Shown here: positions 25,932 through 38,398 of the stretch, piece after piece
Layout of the letters: each line of letters begins with the position of its first letter
Numbering within the stretch: the stretch's first letter is position 1
From: a bacterium
Lineage (GTDB): Bacteria; Pseudomonadota; Alphaproteobacteria; Micavibrionales; UBA2020
Assembly: GCA_029945425.1 (NCBI GenBank)
Contig: JAQSDV010000002.1
Coordinates: 1,309,960 to 1,373,959, forward strand
Reading direction: 5' to 3'
DNA length: 64,000 bases
Made by a program: the position numbers and the translations under genes
Notes under the pieces: model-generated
Told to the model about the DNA's origin: nothing
Databases searched by the model: none
The model's input: only the letters and a program-made list of their open reading frames with translations

Positions 25932-26561
25932 ATGTCATTGCTGCCCGAACTGCAGGAAAAGGTGGATAACGCGGGCGCAGACGGCATGCAGGGCCTGCAC
26001 CATATGATCCTTGGCCCCTCGCCCTCCGGCAAGACGACGCAGGCGCGTGAATACGTCACGGCGTTGCAGGACAAAGGCATGCAGATCGGCCCCATGACGT
26101 TTGTGAATGCGGCGGACTGGAAAAGCTGGTCGGATTTCCAGCAGTTGGGGGATGCCTTCAAAAAGGCCAAGGGCGGCGCGCTGGTGATCGACGAGCTGGA
26201 AAAGGCCAGTGACCAGATGCTGCGCTCCACAGTCAGCCAGATCATGCTGGCGACCACGAACAACGATACGCTGGTGATCGTGACGGGGCAGCCGTCACTG
26301 ACCTCCCTGTTCCAGCTCGACACAGAGCTGGAAAAACGCATGGGCAAGCCCGTCGTCCTGACGCACAAGCTGACGCGTGACGAGATCGAGGAATACAAGG
26401 TGCAACAAAACGCGAAAGACAACGCACGTCGCGAAGAAGTGCTGGCGACGCAGCAGCGCGTGGCTGAATGGCGCGATGCGCGTGACGAAGACCTGCGCCC
26501 CCGGACGACATTCACCGCCCCGAAAACCGCGCGCTTTCGCAAGCCGCAGGTGACGTCATGA
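25932..26561 (+). CDS. P-loop AAA+-like paralogue 2 of 4, canonical motifs
   Basis: 209 residues. Walker A GPSPSGKTT (28-36) and Walker B ALVIDE (83-88) are canonical, with a sensor-like TLVIVTGQ (113-120). LEKRMGKPVVLTHKLTRDEI (133-152) resembles the arginine-finger segment of CbbX/SpoVK-type AAA+ proteins (SRF..I.F.DY...EL). The tail ARDEDLRPRTTFTAPKTARF then RKPQVTS is the shared C-terminal motif. It starts directly after the stop of paralogue 1 and overlaps paralogue 3 by 4 bases. Probably an ATPase subunit; substrate and partner unknown. Confidence 0.83.
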   Translation: MSLLPELQEKVDNAGADGMQGLHHMILGPSPSGKTTQAREYVTALQDKGMQIGPMTFVNAADWKSWSDFQQLGDAFKKAKGGALVIDELEKASDQMLRSTVSQIMLATTNNDTLVIVTGQPSLTSLFQLDTELEKRMGKPVVLTHKLTRDEIEEYKVQQNAKDNARREEVLATQQRVAEWRDARDEDLRPRTTFTAPKTARFRKPQVTS

Positions 26562-27184
26562 CGCTTCATCCCGAATTGCAGCTGGCGGTGGACACGGCGA
26601 CCCAAGGGAACCTGCGCGGGCTGCACCAGATGATTTTGGGGCCCTCGCGCTCGGGCAAAACCACGCAGGCGCATGCCTATGTTGGTGCGCTGGCGGCAAA
26701 GGGGTTCGAGCGAAAACTTGTTGAATTCAACACCGACCAGCTGAAATTCGTGGGCGACACCGGAAAAATTTTCGCCGCGGCCAAGGGCGGGGCGATTATC
26801 ATCGACGAGCTGGAACACGCCGACTCAACCCAGCGCCGCGAAGTTCTGCAGCATATCGTGCGGGCAATATCGGACGGCGATACGCTGGTCGTCTTGACCG
26901 GCGCGATATCGCTGGAAAATGATATGGAGATGGACCCGGGGCTGTCGCGGCGCATGAGCAAGCCCGTGATGCTCGACCGCCAGCTGACGCGCCCCGAAAT
27001 GGAGGCATTTGATAATGCCCGCCGCGCAGAACACGAAGCGGGGGAACGGGAGCGTCAGGTGCGGGAATTGCGCGCGCAGCGCGTGGCCGAATGGAAAACC
27101 GCCAAGAACGAAGACCTACAACCGCGCCGGCCGCACAGCGCGCCCGGAACCGCGCGTTTCCGCAAGCCGCAGGTGACGACATGA
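26558..27184 (+). CDS. P-loop AAA+-like paralogue 3 of 4, canonical motifs
   Basis: 208 residues. Walker A GPSRSGKTT (28-36), Walker B AIIIDELEHA (79-88), sensor-like TLVVLTGA (109-116), and LSRRMSKPVMLDRQLTRPEM (129-148) as possible arginine-finger region. C-terminal tail NEDLQPRRPHSAPGTARFRK then PQVTT. Overlaps both neighbours by 4 bases (ATGA). N-terminal MTLHPELQLAVDTA is nearly the same in paralogues 2-4. Probably hydrolyses ATP; biological role unknown. Confidence 0.83.
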   Translation: MTLHPELQLAVDTATQGNLRGLHQMILGPSRSGKTTQAHAYVGALAAKGFERKLVEFNTDQLKFVGDTGKIFAAAKGGAIIIDELEHADSTQRREVLQHIVRAISDGDTLVVLTGAISLENDMEMDPGLSRRMSKPVMLDRQLTRPEMEAFDNARRAEHEAGERERQVRELRAQRVAEWKTAKNEDLQPRRPHSAPGTARFRKPQVTT

Positions 27185-27798
27185 CGCTTGCCCCCGAATT
27201 GCAGCGCGCGGTCGATATCGCGGACGCCTTTGACAAGCGCGGCACCAGCCAGGCGATCATCGGCCCCTCCCCTTCCGGCAAGACGACGATGGCGATCGAA
27301 TATGCCGAGGCGTTGAAGGTGAAGGGCGTCAGCGACACGCTCATGATGCGTGACGCACGGAAGCTCGACGATAATGATGCCTTTGCCGCCGTAACCCTGT
27401 TCACAGAAGCAGAAGATTCAATCCTGATCATCGAGCATCTGGGCGATGCCAGTGCCATTACTCAAGGCCGCATCGCGGCGGGTATCGCGGGCGCGATGGA
27501 ACGTGAAAGCACGGTCGTGATCGTCACGGGCGGCGACGCGCTGCAGGATATGCTCCAGAAAAACCATCTGGCTTCGCGCTTCGGCACGCCGGTCATGCTG
27601 GAAAAACTGACGTCGGAGCAGATTGCCGAATACAACATGACGCCGGAGGAACGGCTGGCGGCACAGGCGGAGCGCACGGCGCGCGAGGATAGGCTCAATG
27701 AATGGCGCGAAAACAAAGGCATCAACCTTGCCACCACGCGCGCGTTGACATCGCCGATGACGGCGGTGTTCAAACCGAAAAATCCGGATAAAATTTAG
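27181..27798 (+). CDS. P-loop AAA+-like paralogue 4 of 4, altered Walker B
   Basis: 205 residues from ATG 27181, which overlaps the previous stop (an in-frame extension exists but covers the paralogue 3 tail). Walker A GPSPSGKTT (28-36) is intact, but the Walker B position reads ILIIEHL, with Glu-His where Asp-Glu is expected. ASRFGTPVMLEKLTSEQIAE carries the best match to the SRF arginine-finger motif. The tail has only a weak form of the shared motif (TSPMTAVFKPK). Its stop overlaps the atpC stop on the other strand by 2-3 bases. Function unknown. Confidence 0.82.
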   Translation: MTLAPELQRAVDIADAFDKRGTSQAIIGPSPSGKTTMAIEYAEALKVKGVSDTLMMRDARKLDDNDAFAAVTLFTEAEDSILIIEHLGDASAITQGRIAAGIAGAMERESTVVIVTGGDALQDMLQKNHLASRFGTPVMLEKLTSEQIAEYNMTPEERLAAQAERTAREDRLNEWRENKGINLATTRALTSPMTAVFKPKNPDKI

Positions 27799-28217
27799 GC
27801 TGCAGCCTGCAGCTTCGCCTTGGTAACGTCGATCTGGCGCTGCACGGATGCCAGCTTGATCGCGTCTTCCTTGGCGAATGCCGCATCGTCTTCCAGCGTT
27901 TTCAGCGACGCTTCGAGCGCGGGGCGGTCGAGTTCTTCCACCGCGATCGCCTCTTCCGCCAGCACCGAGCAGATGTCGGGGTTGACGTCGGCGAAACCGC
28001 CGGCGACGAAGATCTTGCGCACGGATCCGTCCGCCGCCGTGATCGTCACGACGCCGGGGCGGATGGAGGACAGCAGCGGGGAATGTTTCGGCAGCACGCC
28101 GAAATCACCGGCCGCACCCGGCACAACCACCATCTTCGCTTCCTCGGAAACGAGGATGCGTTCGGGCGAGACAAGCTCGAACTGGAAGGTGCCGGCGGTG
28201 GTGATAACGTCTGCCAT
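27795..28217 (-). CDS. atpC: F1 ATP synthase epsilon subunit
   Basis: 140 residues. Beta-sandwich domain with FQFELVSPERILVSEEAKMV and GVLPKHSPLLSSIRPGVVTI, then the two-helix C-terminus. Last gene of atpHAGDC, rotating with gamma and inhibiting hydrolysis. 22 bases after atpD. Converges on the P-loop cassette with overlapping stop codons. Confidence 0.96.
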   Translation of the reverse strand: MADVITTAGTFQFELVSPERILVSEEAKMVVVPGAAGDFGVLPKHSPLLSSIRPGVVTITAADGSVRKIFVAGGFADVNPDICSVLAEEAIAVEELDRPALEASLKTLEDDAAFAKEDAIKLASVQRQIDVTKAKLQAAA

Positions 28218-28239
28218 GTCAAATCCCTCGCGTTACTGA

Positions 28240-30581
<2,342 letters not shown>

Positions 30582-30598
30582 CGGTTAAACCTTTTCCG

Positions 30599-32146
<1,548 letters not shown>

Positions 32147-32149
32147 GGC

Positions 32150-32743
32150 TTATGCAACCTCTTTCATTTTGGCTTTGTCTGAAGATTCGTTGTTGGATTT
32201 GAGCGCACGATGCAGGCGCTCCAGCTTGGTCTTGACGGAAGAGTCGATGAGACGGGAGCCGACCTTGACGATCAAGCCGCCCATGATGGCTGCGTCGACA
32301 TGCAGGTTGACCTGCACCGACTTGCCGAGAACTTTTTTGAGGTTCGAAGCGATCGCGTCGATCTGCGCCTGGTCGAGCGCCTGCGCGGCCGTCACTTCCG
32401 CGGTCACTTCGCCGCGATGCTCCGCGATCAGTTCCTGCGCGGAGGCCACGATGGCCGACAGATCCGGCAGGCGGCGGTTTTGCGCGACAACGCCCAGCAG
32501 CTTTTCGCTGAGCGGCGACAGCTTGAACGCCGCTGCCAGTGCGGACAGCGCCTTCACCTGATCGGCGCGGCGCAGCGTGGTGTTGTTGATGAAGCGGTCC
32601 ATGTCGCCGCCCGAGGCCAGAAGGCCGTCGATGGTGGTAAGGTCATTGGCGATCACGTCGATTTGCGACTGTTCGGATGCCAGTTCAAAAAACGCGGTGG
32701 CGTAACGTCGTGCGATCGCCTGATTTCCCGTTTTGCCTGCCAA
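32150..32743 (-). CDS. atpH: F1 ATP synthase delta subunit
   Basis: 197 residues. N-terminal helical domain (AIARRYATAFFELASEQSQI) and the C-terminal VDAAIMGGLIVKVGSRLIDS motif of the delta/OSCP family. It links F1 to the peripheral stalk. First gene of the F1 cluster. The F0 genes are not here, as is common in alphaproteobacteria. Confidence 0.96.
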   Translation of the reverse strand: MAGKTGNQAIARRYATAFFELASEQSQIDVIANDLTTIDGLLASGGDMDRFINNTTLRRADQVKALSALAAAFKLSPLSEKLLGVVAQNRRLPDLSAIVASAQELIAEHRGEVTAEVTAAQALDQAQIDAIASNLKKVLGKSVQVNLHVDAAIMGGLIVKVGSRLIDSSVKTKLERLHRALKSNNESSDKAKMKEVA

Positions 32744-32890
32744 GTGAAGCGCCCCCTTTGTCTTTATAATAAGCGGCTCTTATGCACCGCGAATTCGAGG
32801 CGTTTTTAGCATGAGTCTGATTTTGGATGCAAACTGAATCCTGCCGAAAGTCAGGCATTTCGCAGCTTTGCAGTTATTATCGAAAATAAC

Positions 32891-33787
32891 TCAGGGCTTG
32901 GAGGATTTTTTCTGTGCCGTGCCCAGTAGATAGGGCTGTATTTTCCCGAAAGCACGGTCGGTGCTGAGTTCCAGCCGGATGATTTCTTCCAGCTTGTTGG
33001 CCGGCGACATGAAATAGACCAGCGCGGAATGGTTGACGATGTAATCGCCCTCCGCGCCGCTCGCGCCCGGCAGCATCTCCACCTCGACCTTGAAGGCTTC
33101 TTCCGCTTTTTTCACCTGTTCTTCGCTGCCGGTCAGCAGCGCGAAGGAGGACGGCGGGAGTTTTGCGGCATAGGCCTTCAGCACATCCTGCGTGTCGCGT
33201 TTCGGGTCGACGGTGATGAAGATCGGCTGCACGCGCTCACCCAACTCGCCGAGGCGTTCGATGATCTTGCCCATCTTCTCCAGCGTCACGGGGCAGATAT
33301 CGGGGCATTTGCTGTAGCCGAAATAAATCAGCAGGAATTTGCCGGGCCATGTTTTTTCGGTGACGGCGTTGCCGTCCTGATCCTTCAATTCAAACGTGCC
33401 GGGCACATACATGCCGATGCTGGGCTGCGAATGCGCGCGCAGGAAAGCCTGCTTTTGCAGCAGTTGCGGCGATACGCCTTCATTCGCCTGCGTCATCAGC
33501 GTCTGTTCGATTTCCGTGGGGCTTTGCGTATTCGCCGCGTCATCGGTTTTCGCGGGCGTCGCGGCGGGGTCATCGGGCGTTGCGGTGGGATCTTCGGTGC
33601 CGGGGCTGGTGCCCGGTTTCACGAGCTTCAGGCGGCCATTGCTGCCCACGATGTCAAAGGCGGGCACAAGCTTGCCATCCACCACGACAGGCTGCGGCGC
33701 GCTGCGGTGGTTGCCGATATAGGCGGCGACCGCCCCCAGCATGAAGCCGATAACCGCCAGCACCATGAAACGCAGAAATTTTCCCAT
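32891..33787 (-). CDS. SCO1/SenC family copper chaperone
   Basis: 298 residues. One N-terminal membrane anchor (FLRFMVLAVIGFMLGAVAAY). Residues about 57-95 are a Pro/Thr/Asp-rich linker not usual in SCO proteins. The thioredoxin-like domain carries GYSKCPDICPVTL (C161, C165) and the copper-binding His in DYIVNHSALVYF (H253). SCO proteins deliver copper to the CuA site of cytochrome c oxidase or act as thiol reductases. Same strand as the atp genes, 147 bases upstream. Confidence 0.92.
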   Translation of the reverse strand: MGKFLRFMVLAVIGFMLGAVAAYIGNHRSAPQPVVVDGKLVPAFDIVGSNGRLKLVKPGTSPGTEDPTATPDDPAATPAKTDDAANTQSPTEIEQTLMTQANEGVSPQLLQKQAFLRAHSQPSIGMYVPGTFELKDQDGNAVTEKTWPGKFLLIYFGYSKCPDICPVTLEKMGKIIERLGELGERVQPIFITVDPKRDTQDVLKAYAAKLPPSSFALLTGSEEQVKKAEEAFKVEVEMLPGASGAEGDYIVNHSALVYFMSPANKLEEIIRLELSTDRAFGKIQPYLLGTAQKKSSKP

Positions 33788-33942
33788 GAAACATCCTTTG
33801 CTTCCGTTGATTATATAGGAACCCAGCGCGGCGCAATCAAGGAATTTCGGGATATAGACGATTGATATAATTGCCTTTTCCGGCGTTTACCTAATTTTCA
33901 GAATATCCCCCTATAATGGGCGCATACGCAAAAGAGGTTGGC

Positions 33943-34362
33943 ATGCTGGATAAACTGAAAAAACTGACCGACCTGACGGGCGAATTTTTCGCCCGCCGCA
34001 CTACGGCAGAAAGCAGCAAGCCCTCGCATTACCGCATGATCAGCGTGGGCGAAGGATTGGAGGGCGACGGCAAATGGGAAGTGTCTTTCTTCCTGACCGG
34101 CTCCTACACCAACCCGATGTCGATGTCGCCGGTCAGCCCCCAGAAACTGGATGCGCTGCTGCGCGCGAATTTGCCGGCGGAGCATATGCCCGAGATCGAA
34201 CACGAAAAAACGCGCTACACATTACTGACCGCGCCGGAGCGCGCGAAAGACCTCGCCTCCGAAATCGTCCATATTTTCCAGCAGGAAGGCATCAAGCCGA
34301 TGGATGGCGATTACCAGCGCTACGCCCCGAAAAAGCCTGCACAAAGCATCGCAACTCCCTGA
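33943..34362 (+). CDS. Small hypothetical protein, paralogue of the next gene
   Basis: 139 residues from ATG 33943 (MLDKLKKLTDLTGEFF), which has GAGGT 5 bases upstream; the frame also opens at 33916. The core HYRMISVGEGLEGDGKWEVS and ERAKDLASEIVHIFQQEGIK matches the next protein (GKWEVxFFxxGS, LxxLL, ERAxxLAxEhVxIF). No signal peptide, no known domain. A small mixed alpha/beta protein of unknown function. Followed after 100 bases by its paralogue. Confidence 0.7.
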   Translation: MLDKLKKLTDLTGEFFARRTTAESSKPSHYRMISVGEGLEGDGKWEVSFFLTGSYTNPMSMSPVSPQKLDALLRANLPAEHMPEIEHEKTRYTLLTAPERAKDLASEIVHIFQQEGIKPMDGDYQRYAPKKPAQSIATP

Positions 34363-34463
34363 TTTGAATCGCAATAAAGTTACCCACATGCCCCCTTGCG
34401 ACTCGGTTTAGCGGGGCGCATACTCCGTTCACATTTTCATAGTTATTATGCGGAGTGATTGCC

Positions 34464-34910
34464 ATGGGTACGGACAAGGCAAAGCAGGGCAAAGTGAAAT
34501 CGCAGTTCGACGAAGCGGTTGCAGGCACGGCTTACTACAGCATTTTCTCGATCGAACAAGCGCCCGACGATACGGCTCCCGGCAAATGGGAAGTGCTGTT
34601 CTTCGTCTCGGGATCGAAAAACGATGTGGACGCAACGTCCCCCCTCTCCACCTCCGAACTCCACCGCCTCCTCAACAGCTATTACGCCCGCCACGGCAAG
34701 GACAAGCCGGAGTTTGAAGGCGAGTTGTCGAAAAACCTCCACCTCGGCCGCGTCGATACAAAGGAACGCGCGCAGAGCCTCGCCGCCGAACTCGTTTTCA
34801 TTTTCGAAGATGCGGGATTGACCGCGATGAAGGAACAGCTGGAAAAATTCCAGCCCATGTCGCCGGGCAATTCGCGCCCGAAACCGAAGCCGCGTTTTCG
34901 CAAGCCGTAA
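34464..34910 (+). CDS. Small hypothetical protein, paralogue of the previous gene
   Basis: 148 residues from ATG 34464 (MGTDKAKQGKVKSQFDEAVA), with GGAGTG ahead; ATG 34455 is also in frame. Shares GKWEVLFFVSGS, SPLSTSELHRLLNSYYARHG and ERAQSLAAELVFIFEDAG with its neighbour. The C-terminus is basic and ends PKPKPRFRKP, echoing the ARFRKP ending of the P-loop cassette. Function unknown. Confidence 0.72.
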   Translation: MGTDKAKQGKVKSQFDEAVAGTAYYSIFSIEQAPDDTAPGKWEVLFFVSGSKNDVDATSPLSTSELHRLLNSYYARHGKDKPEFEGELSKNLHLGRVDTKERAQSLAAELVFIFEDAGLTAMKEQLEKFQPMSPGNSRPKPKPRFRKP

Positions 34911-34940
34911 CCGCGCAATTGCTGCCCCAATCACCATCGT

Positions 34941-35031
34941 CACGCCCGCGCAGGCGGGGATCCACCACCGTTTGCCACTCGGCGCACATTTTGTTTGTTG
35001 AAATCTGTTGGATCCCCGCCTTCGCGGGGAG
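34941..35031. repeat. REP-like palindromic element (imperfect inverted repeat)
   Basis: The left arm CGCCCGCGCAGGCGGGGATC (34943-34962) and the right arm GGATCCCCGCCTTCGCGGGG (35010-35029) form an inverted pair, each containing its own small hairpin (CCCGC...GCGGG). This type of GGATCCCCGCxTxCGCGGGG element is common as a dispersed extragenic palindrome in many proteobacterial chromosomes. The 46 bases between the arms have no feature I recognise. Confidence 0.7.
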
Positions 35032-35358
35032 AGGGGGGTAAAGTTAGGCAATTGAAAACATAACCTTTTTAATACCTAAATTTGCCTGTGTACTACTTGT
35101 GTACAATTTCTAGGCGATTCAAGTGCAGATGAGCAAATTCTAGCAAATTTCGGTAGGGAGATAAATAGAAACACTTAGTTAAAGGCCTCTGAATGCCCTA
35201 GGAAAATTACTTCCTTATCTATTTATGCAGGAATATCTTTGCTTATTCTCGGCTGTAGAAACATCAAAGGTATACTTCGCTGTTAAATCTTTGTAAGGCA
35301 TCAAGATCACTTTCTTTTAGAATAATAAAAATGTTTTTCCACTAATTAACAAACAACC
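35032..35358. other. AT-rich intergenic stretch with no gene seen
   Basis: About 330 bases of clearly lower GC than the flanks, 3' of both the small paralogue at 34464 and the gene at 35359. I see no reading frame, hairpin with a T tract, or RNA gene that I can support. Confidence 0.4.
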
Positions 35359-35997
35359 TTAAGGCTCACCCATCACCGGCTGCTTTATTGATGAAGCCAC
35401 AAATTGATGTAATCGAGCCTCGAACTCTTTTGGCGAAAGCGTCAATGGAAAAGCCGTAACATTGCTTGCAAGAGATACAATCCCATAGTCCCCCTGAGCA
35501 TGTTCAGGTCTGTAATAACTCGTCGTCACGACAGCAATTTTAGGCTTTAAATCTTCAATAATATCAACTCGGACATTTATAGTTAAAGTATTCGGCGTAG
35601 AAACCATTTCAAAGATTGAGGTTGGCGGTACGACTTTAATGGTCGGCACATTGCACTTTTCATCACGCGCTACTATCCCAAATAGCATTTTTTCAATTTG
35701 GGGAACGTAGAGCGAAGCAAGTTTTTCTGGCTCCAGTTCATTTGGATAGTCGGTCTTTGCAAGCAATTCTTTATTGTGAATGTAAGCATGCAAGTTAATC
35801 CCTTTTAAGCCCTGCATAACCGGCGCTACAGGAATACCTGGCATCACCTCAGGACAGTTCTTTTTGGCATGAATTCCTGCCGAGTCATTGTTCTTAGAAA
35901 AGTAAGGTATGTCGTCGGGCGTATCTGCGTTTGAAAAATGTATTACTGACAGTATGCCGCAGACCGCGACGATAGCCATGGCTACGCGAGCACCCAT
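35359..35997 (-). CDS. Hypothetical secreted or membrane-anchored protein
   Basis: 212 residues. N-terminal hydrophobic segment (VAMAIVAVCGILSVIHFSNA) is a signal peptide or anchor. Two Cys (KKNCPEV, DEKCNVP). The later part has beta-rich stretches (STPNTLTINVRVDIIEDLKP) and a helical end. No family recognised. Base composition is more AT-rich than the surroundings, as is the spacer after it, so it may be acquired. Confidence 0.7.
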   Translation of the reverse strand: MGARVAMAIVAVCGILSVIHFSNADTPDDIPYFSKNNDSAGIHAKKNCPEVMPGIPVAPVMQGLKGINLHAYIHNKELLAKTDYPNELEPEKLASLYVPQIEKMLFGIVARDEKCNVPTIKVVPPTSIFEMVSTPNTLTINVRVDIIEDLKPKIAVVTTSYYRPEHAQGDYGIVSLASNVTAFPLTLSPKEFEARLHQFVASSIKQPVMGEP

Positions 35998-36133
35998 GTT
36001 ACCCCCTCATTGAATAATTGATACGTGCTATTTGAACACTACATGCATTAAACGTCAAACCCGTTTAACCAAGATTAATACTGTTTTGTTTCCGCAGAAT
36101 GGACAGCACCCATACGAGGGCGCGTGTATATCC

Positions 36134-38086
36134 CTACGCCTTCAACGCAGAAGGCGCAGGCAGCTTGGCAGGCCTCGACGCACGATTTTTCTGTTTTTCC
36201 TCCCCGCCGCGCGGCCCTACACTACCGAATTCCGCGCCCAGTTCCCCGCGCTGCATCTGCGCCAATGATTGGGGCGATGACGTATGCGCGGGAATATCCA
36301 GCCCGTGTTTAAGTGCGTGATCACGCATCATCCGTTCATGCAGCCCCTGCACCATCGCGATCACGCCGCCGGTGATGCCGACGATGTTTGCGGTGAAGGG
36401 CAGGATGCGCCCACCATAGACGCCCGGTTCCTCGGGGTGCGGGAAACGGCCATACATGGTGGCGCCGAAGGCGGGAATGCCGCAGGCCGCGACGTTTTCG
36501 ACGCGCTTGCCGCCCGCATCGATCACCGTCAGGTCGTTGCCGTCCAGTTCGATGCCGTCGCCGGCCTTGCGGTGCGGCTGGCACAGGCCTTTCTTGATCA
36601 TGCCCGCCCAGAACGGGTCGCGCGCCTTGTCATACGTCACGGTATTGCCAAGGCCTGCGATGACGAAATCGAATTTCCGCGCTTCCTCGCGCATGCCGTC
36701 CTGAAAAGCGGAATTCCATTCGCGGGGCACGCCGCCTTCATGGCCGTCCTCCGCGCGCTCGACGCGGTCCTTCAGCGCCATATGCGCCACGATGCTGTTT
36801 TTGTATTCGTGCAGTTTTTCGCCGTCCTTCGTCGAGATAAATCCCGCCAGTATTTCCAGCTGGCCTGATGCTTGCGCATCCTCGATCATCTTGGTATTGG
36901 CGGGCGTCGTGCCGACGCGGTGCGTGCCCAGCCATGTGGCATGGCGGTTATAGATATTGCCGCACACATCATCCGGCAGCGCCGCGCCGATATCGGCGTT
37001 GAAACGCTCCCAGTATCCCAGCACTTCCTCCGCCGTGTAACCCTTGCGCATCAATACCGCGAATTCGCGGCGCATCGCCGTCACCACGTCGGTTTCCACG
37101 TCTGCGTGCGGTTTGCCCGCGGCGATCTTTGCGGCCTGCGCGTTCACGACGCGCAAGAATCGCGGCGGCGTTTTCTCCAGCTCCGCCTTTTTCTCCGCGC
37201 GCGGTTCGCCGACCAGCGATCCGGCCAAGTATTCCTCCGGCGTAACCGCACCGTAACCTGCGTGTTCAAGGCCGTTGCGCGAAATCATGTCGATCTTGCC
37301 CTTGAACCCCAGATGCAGCAGGCGCAGCACGCAGTCATGGCTGCTGAGCGCCGTGCCCAGCACCAGCACCTGCGGCGGCGGCAGCCCGGCCTTGTCGCGG
37401 CGGGCCTGTTCGTCCATCACTTGCGCGTAAAAATCTTTCGATGTGGCGGCATAGGGGTCTTCCAGATAACGCGCGCTGCCCACGATATTCTCGACGAAGG
37501 CGGGGCGCTGTATCTCGCGCTGGCCGGTCGCCAGCACCACCTGCGCGGCTTTAACCGTCGTCATCTCGCCGTTTTCTTTGACATGCAATACGGGATGCGG
37601 GCCTGATGTGTCCAGTTCCAGCGCTTCGCCGATGCGGGTATTCACATCCGCCTTGCCGCCCGCCTTGACCATCGCAAGGTCGACCAGATGCGACAAATAA
37701 TCGCCCAGCAACACGCGCGGCGGGTCGAGCAGGTAGCCCATCAGGCGCTGTTTTTCCTTCGCATCCGGCGCGTCATTCGCAAGGCCGACGATGTATTGGG
37801 GGAAAGTGGGGAAGCCATCGGGAATATCATCCGCCATGAACGGCGTCGCACGCTTCGACGAAAGGTTCAGCCTGAACAAATCAAATTCCGCCGTGCGGCC
37901 ATAGGCGACGCCGCCGAATTTCTGCGCCTCGTTACGCTCCAGCAGCGTGATCTTCACGGGATTGTCCGGCGTGATGGATGGCTCTGCCGCAATCTTCAGC
38001 AATTCCTGCACCAGCGTCACCGTACCCGCCAGCCCCGTGCCCACAATCACCAGATCCTGCATGTCTTCCGCCATCGATCCCCGCAT
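36134..38086 (-). CDS. FAD/NAD(P)-binding oxidoreductase-like protein
   Basis: 650 residues. N-terminal Rossmann motif LVIVGTGLAGTVTLVQEL with an acidic strand end at LLERNE, then RLNLSSKRATPFM and LVLGTALSSHDCVLRLLHLG. This matches the large FAD/NAD(P)-binding (NAD_binding_9-like) proteins. A second internal nucleotide-binding segment (ATGQREIQRPAF) is visible. The C-terminal 50 residues are low complexity. Substrate is unknown. Not obviously in an operon. Confidence 0.82.
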   Translation of the reverse strand: MRGSMAEDMQDLVIVGTGLAGTVTLVQELLKIAAEPSITPDNPVKITLLERNEAQKFGGVAYGRTAEFDLFRLNLSSKRATPFMADDIPDGFPTFPQYIVGLANDAPDAKEKQRLMGYLLDPPRVLLGDYLSHLVDLAMVKAGGKADVNTRIGEALELDTSGPHPVLHVKENGEMTTVKAAQVVLATGQREIQRPAFVENIVGSARYLEDPYAATSKDFYAQVMDEQARRDKAGLPPPQVLVLGTALSSHDCVLRLLHLGFKGKIDMISRNGLEHAGYGAVTPEEYLAGSLVGEPRAEKKAELEKTPPRFLRVVNAQAAKIAAGKPHADVETDVVTAMRREFAVLMRKGYTAEEVLGYWERFNADIGAALPDDVCGNIYNRHATWLGTHRVGTTPANTKMIEDAQASGQLEILAGFISTKDGEKLHEYKNSIVAHMALKDRVERAEDGHEGGVPREWNSAFQDGMREEARKFDFVIAGLGNTVTYDKARDPFWAGMIKKGLCQPHRKAGDGIELDGNDLTVIDAGGKRVENVAACGIPAFGATMYGRFPHPEEPGVYGGRILPFTANIVGITGGVIAMVQGLHERMMRDHALKHGLDIPAHTSSPQSLAQMQRGELGAEFGSVGPRGGEEKQKNRASRPAKLPAPSALKA

Positions 38087-38398
38087 TATTTCAAAGCAAA
38101 TTGAAGGGCATAGTTATGCGCTATAGTACCAAACGCGGCTGAATATTATGTTAACGTGAGAAGCATCGAAAAAGGCATCTTGCGGGGGTTGGGTAACCCG
38201 TTGATTTCAAACAATACCCTTCGCGCGATTTTGCGAAAACGTGTTTTTTAACTCGTTGAATTCATTGATAATTTATTTGGATGCTATGACTGGGAAGCAC
38301 GGAAAACGCCGGGAAATAACCCCGAAAAAGAACCCTCTCCGCAAAGATCCAAAAAAATTCCATTAGATATCAGCTACTTGAAAAACAGGCCGTCGCGC
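38087..38398. other. Intergenic stretch with possible small basic ORF
   Basis: 312 bases, AT-rich in the middle. On the + strand 38286-38366 could encode a 26-residue basic peptide, MTGKHGKRREITPKKNPLRK then DPKKFH, but no good ribosome binding site precedes it. Otherwise it is likely the promoter of the gene at 36134 and the 3' end of the gene at 38399. No terminator seen. Confidence 0.3.
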
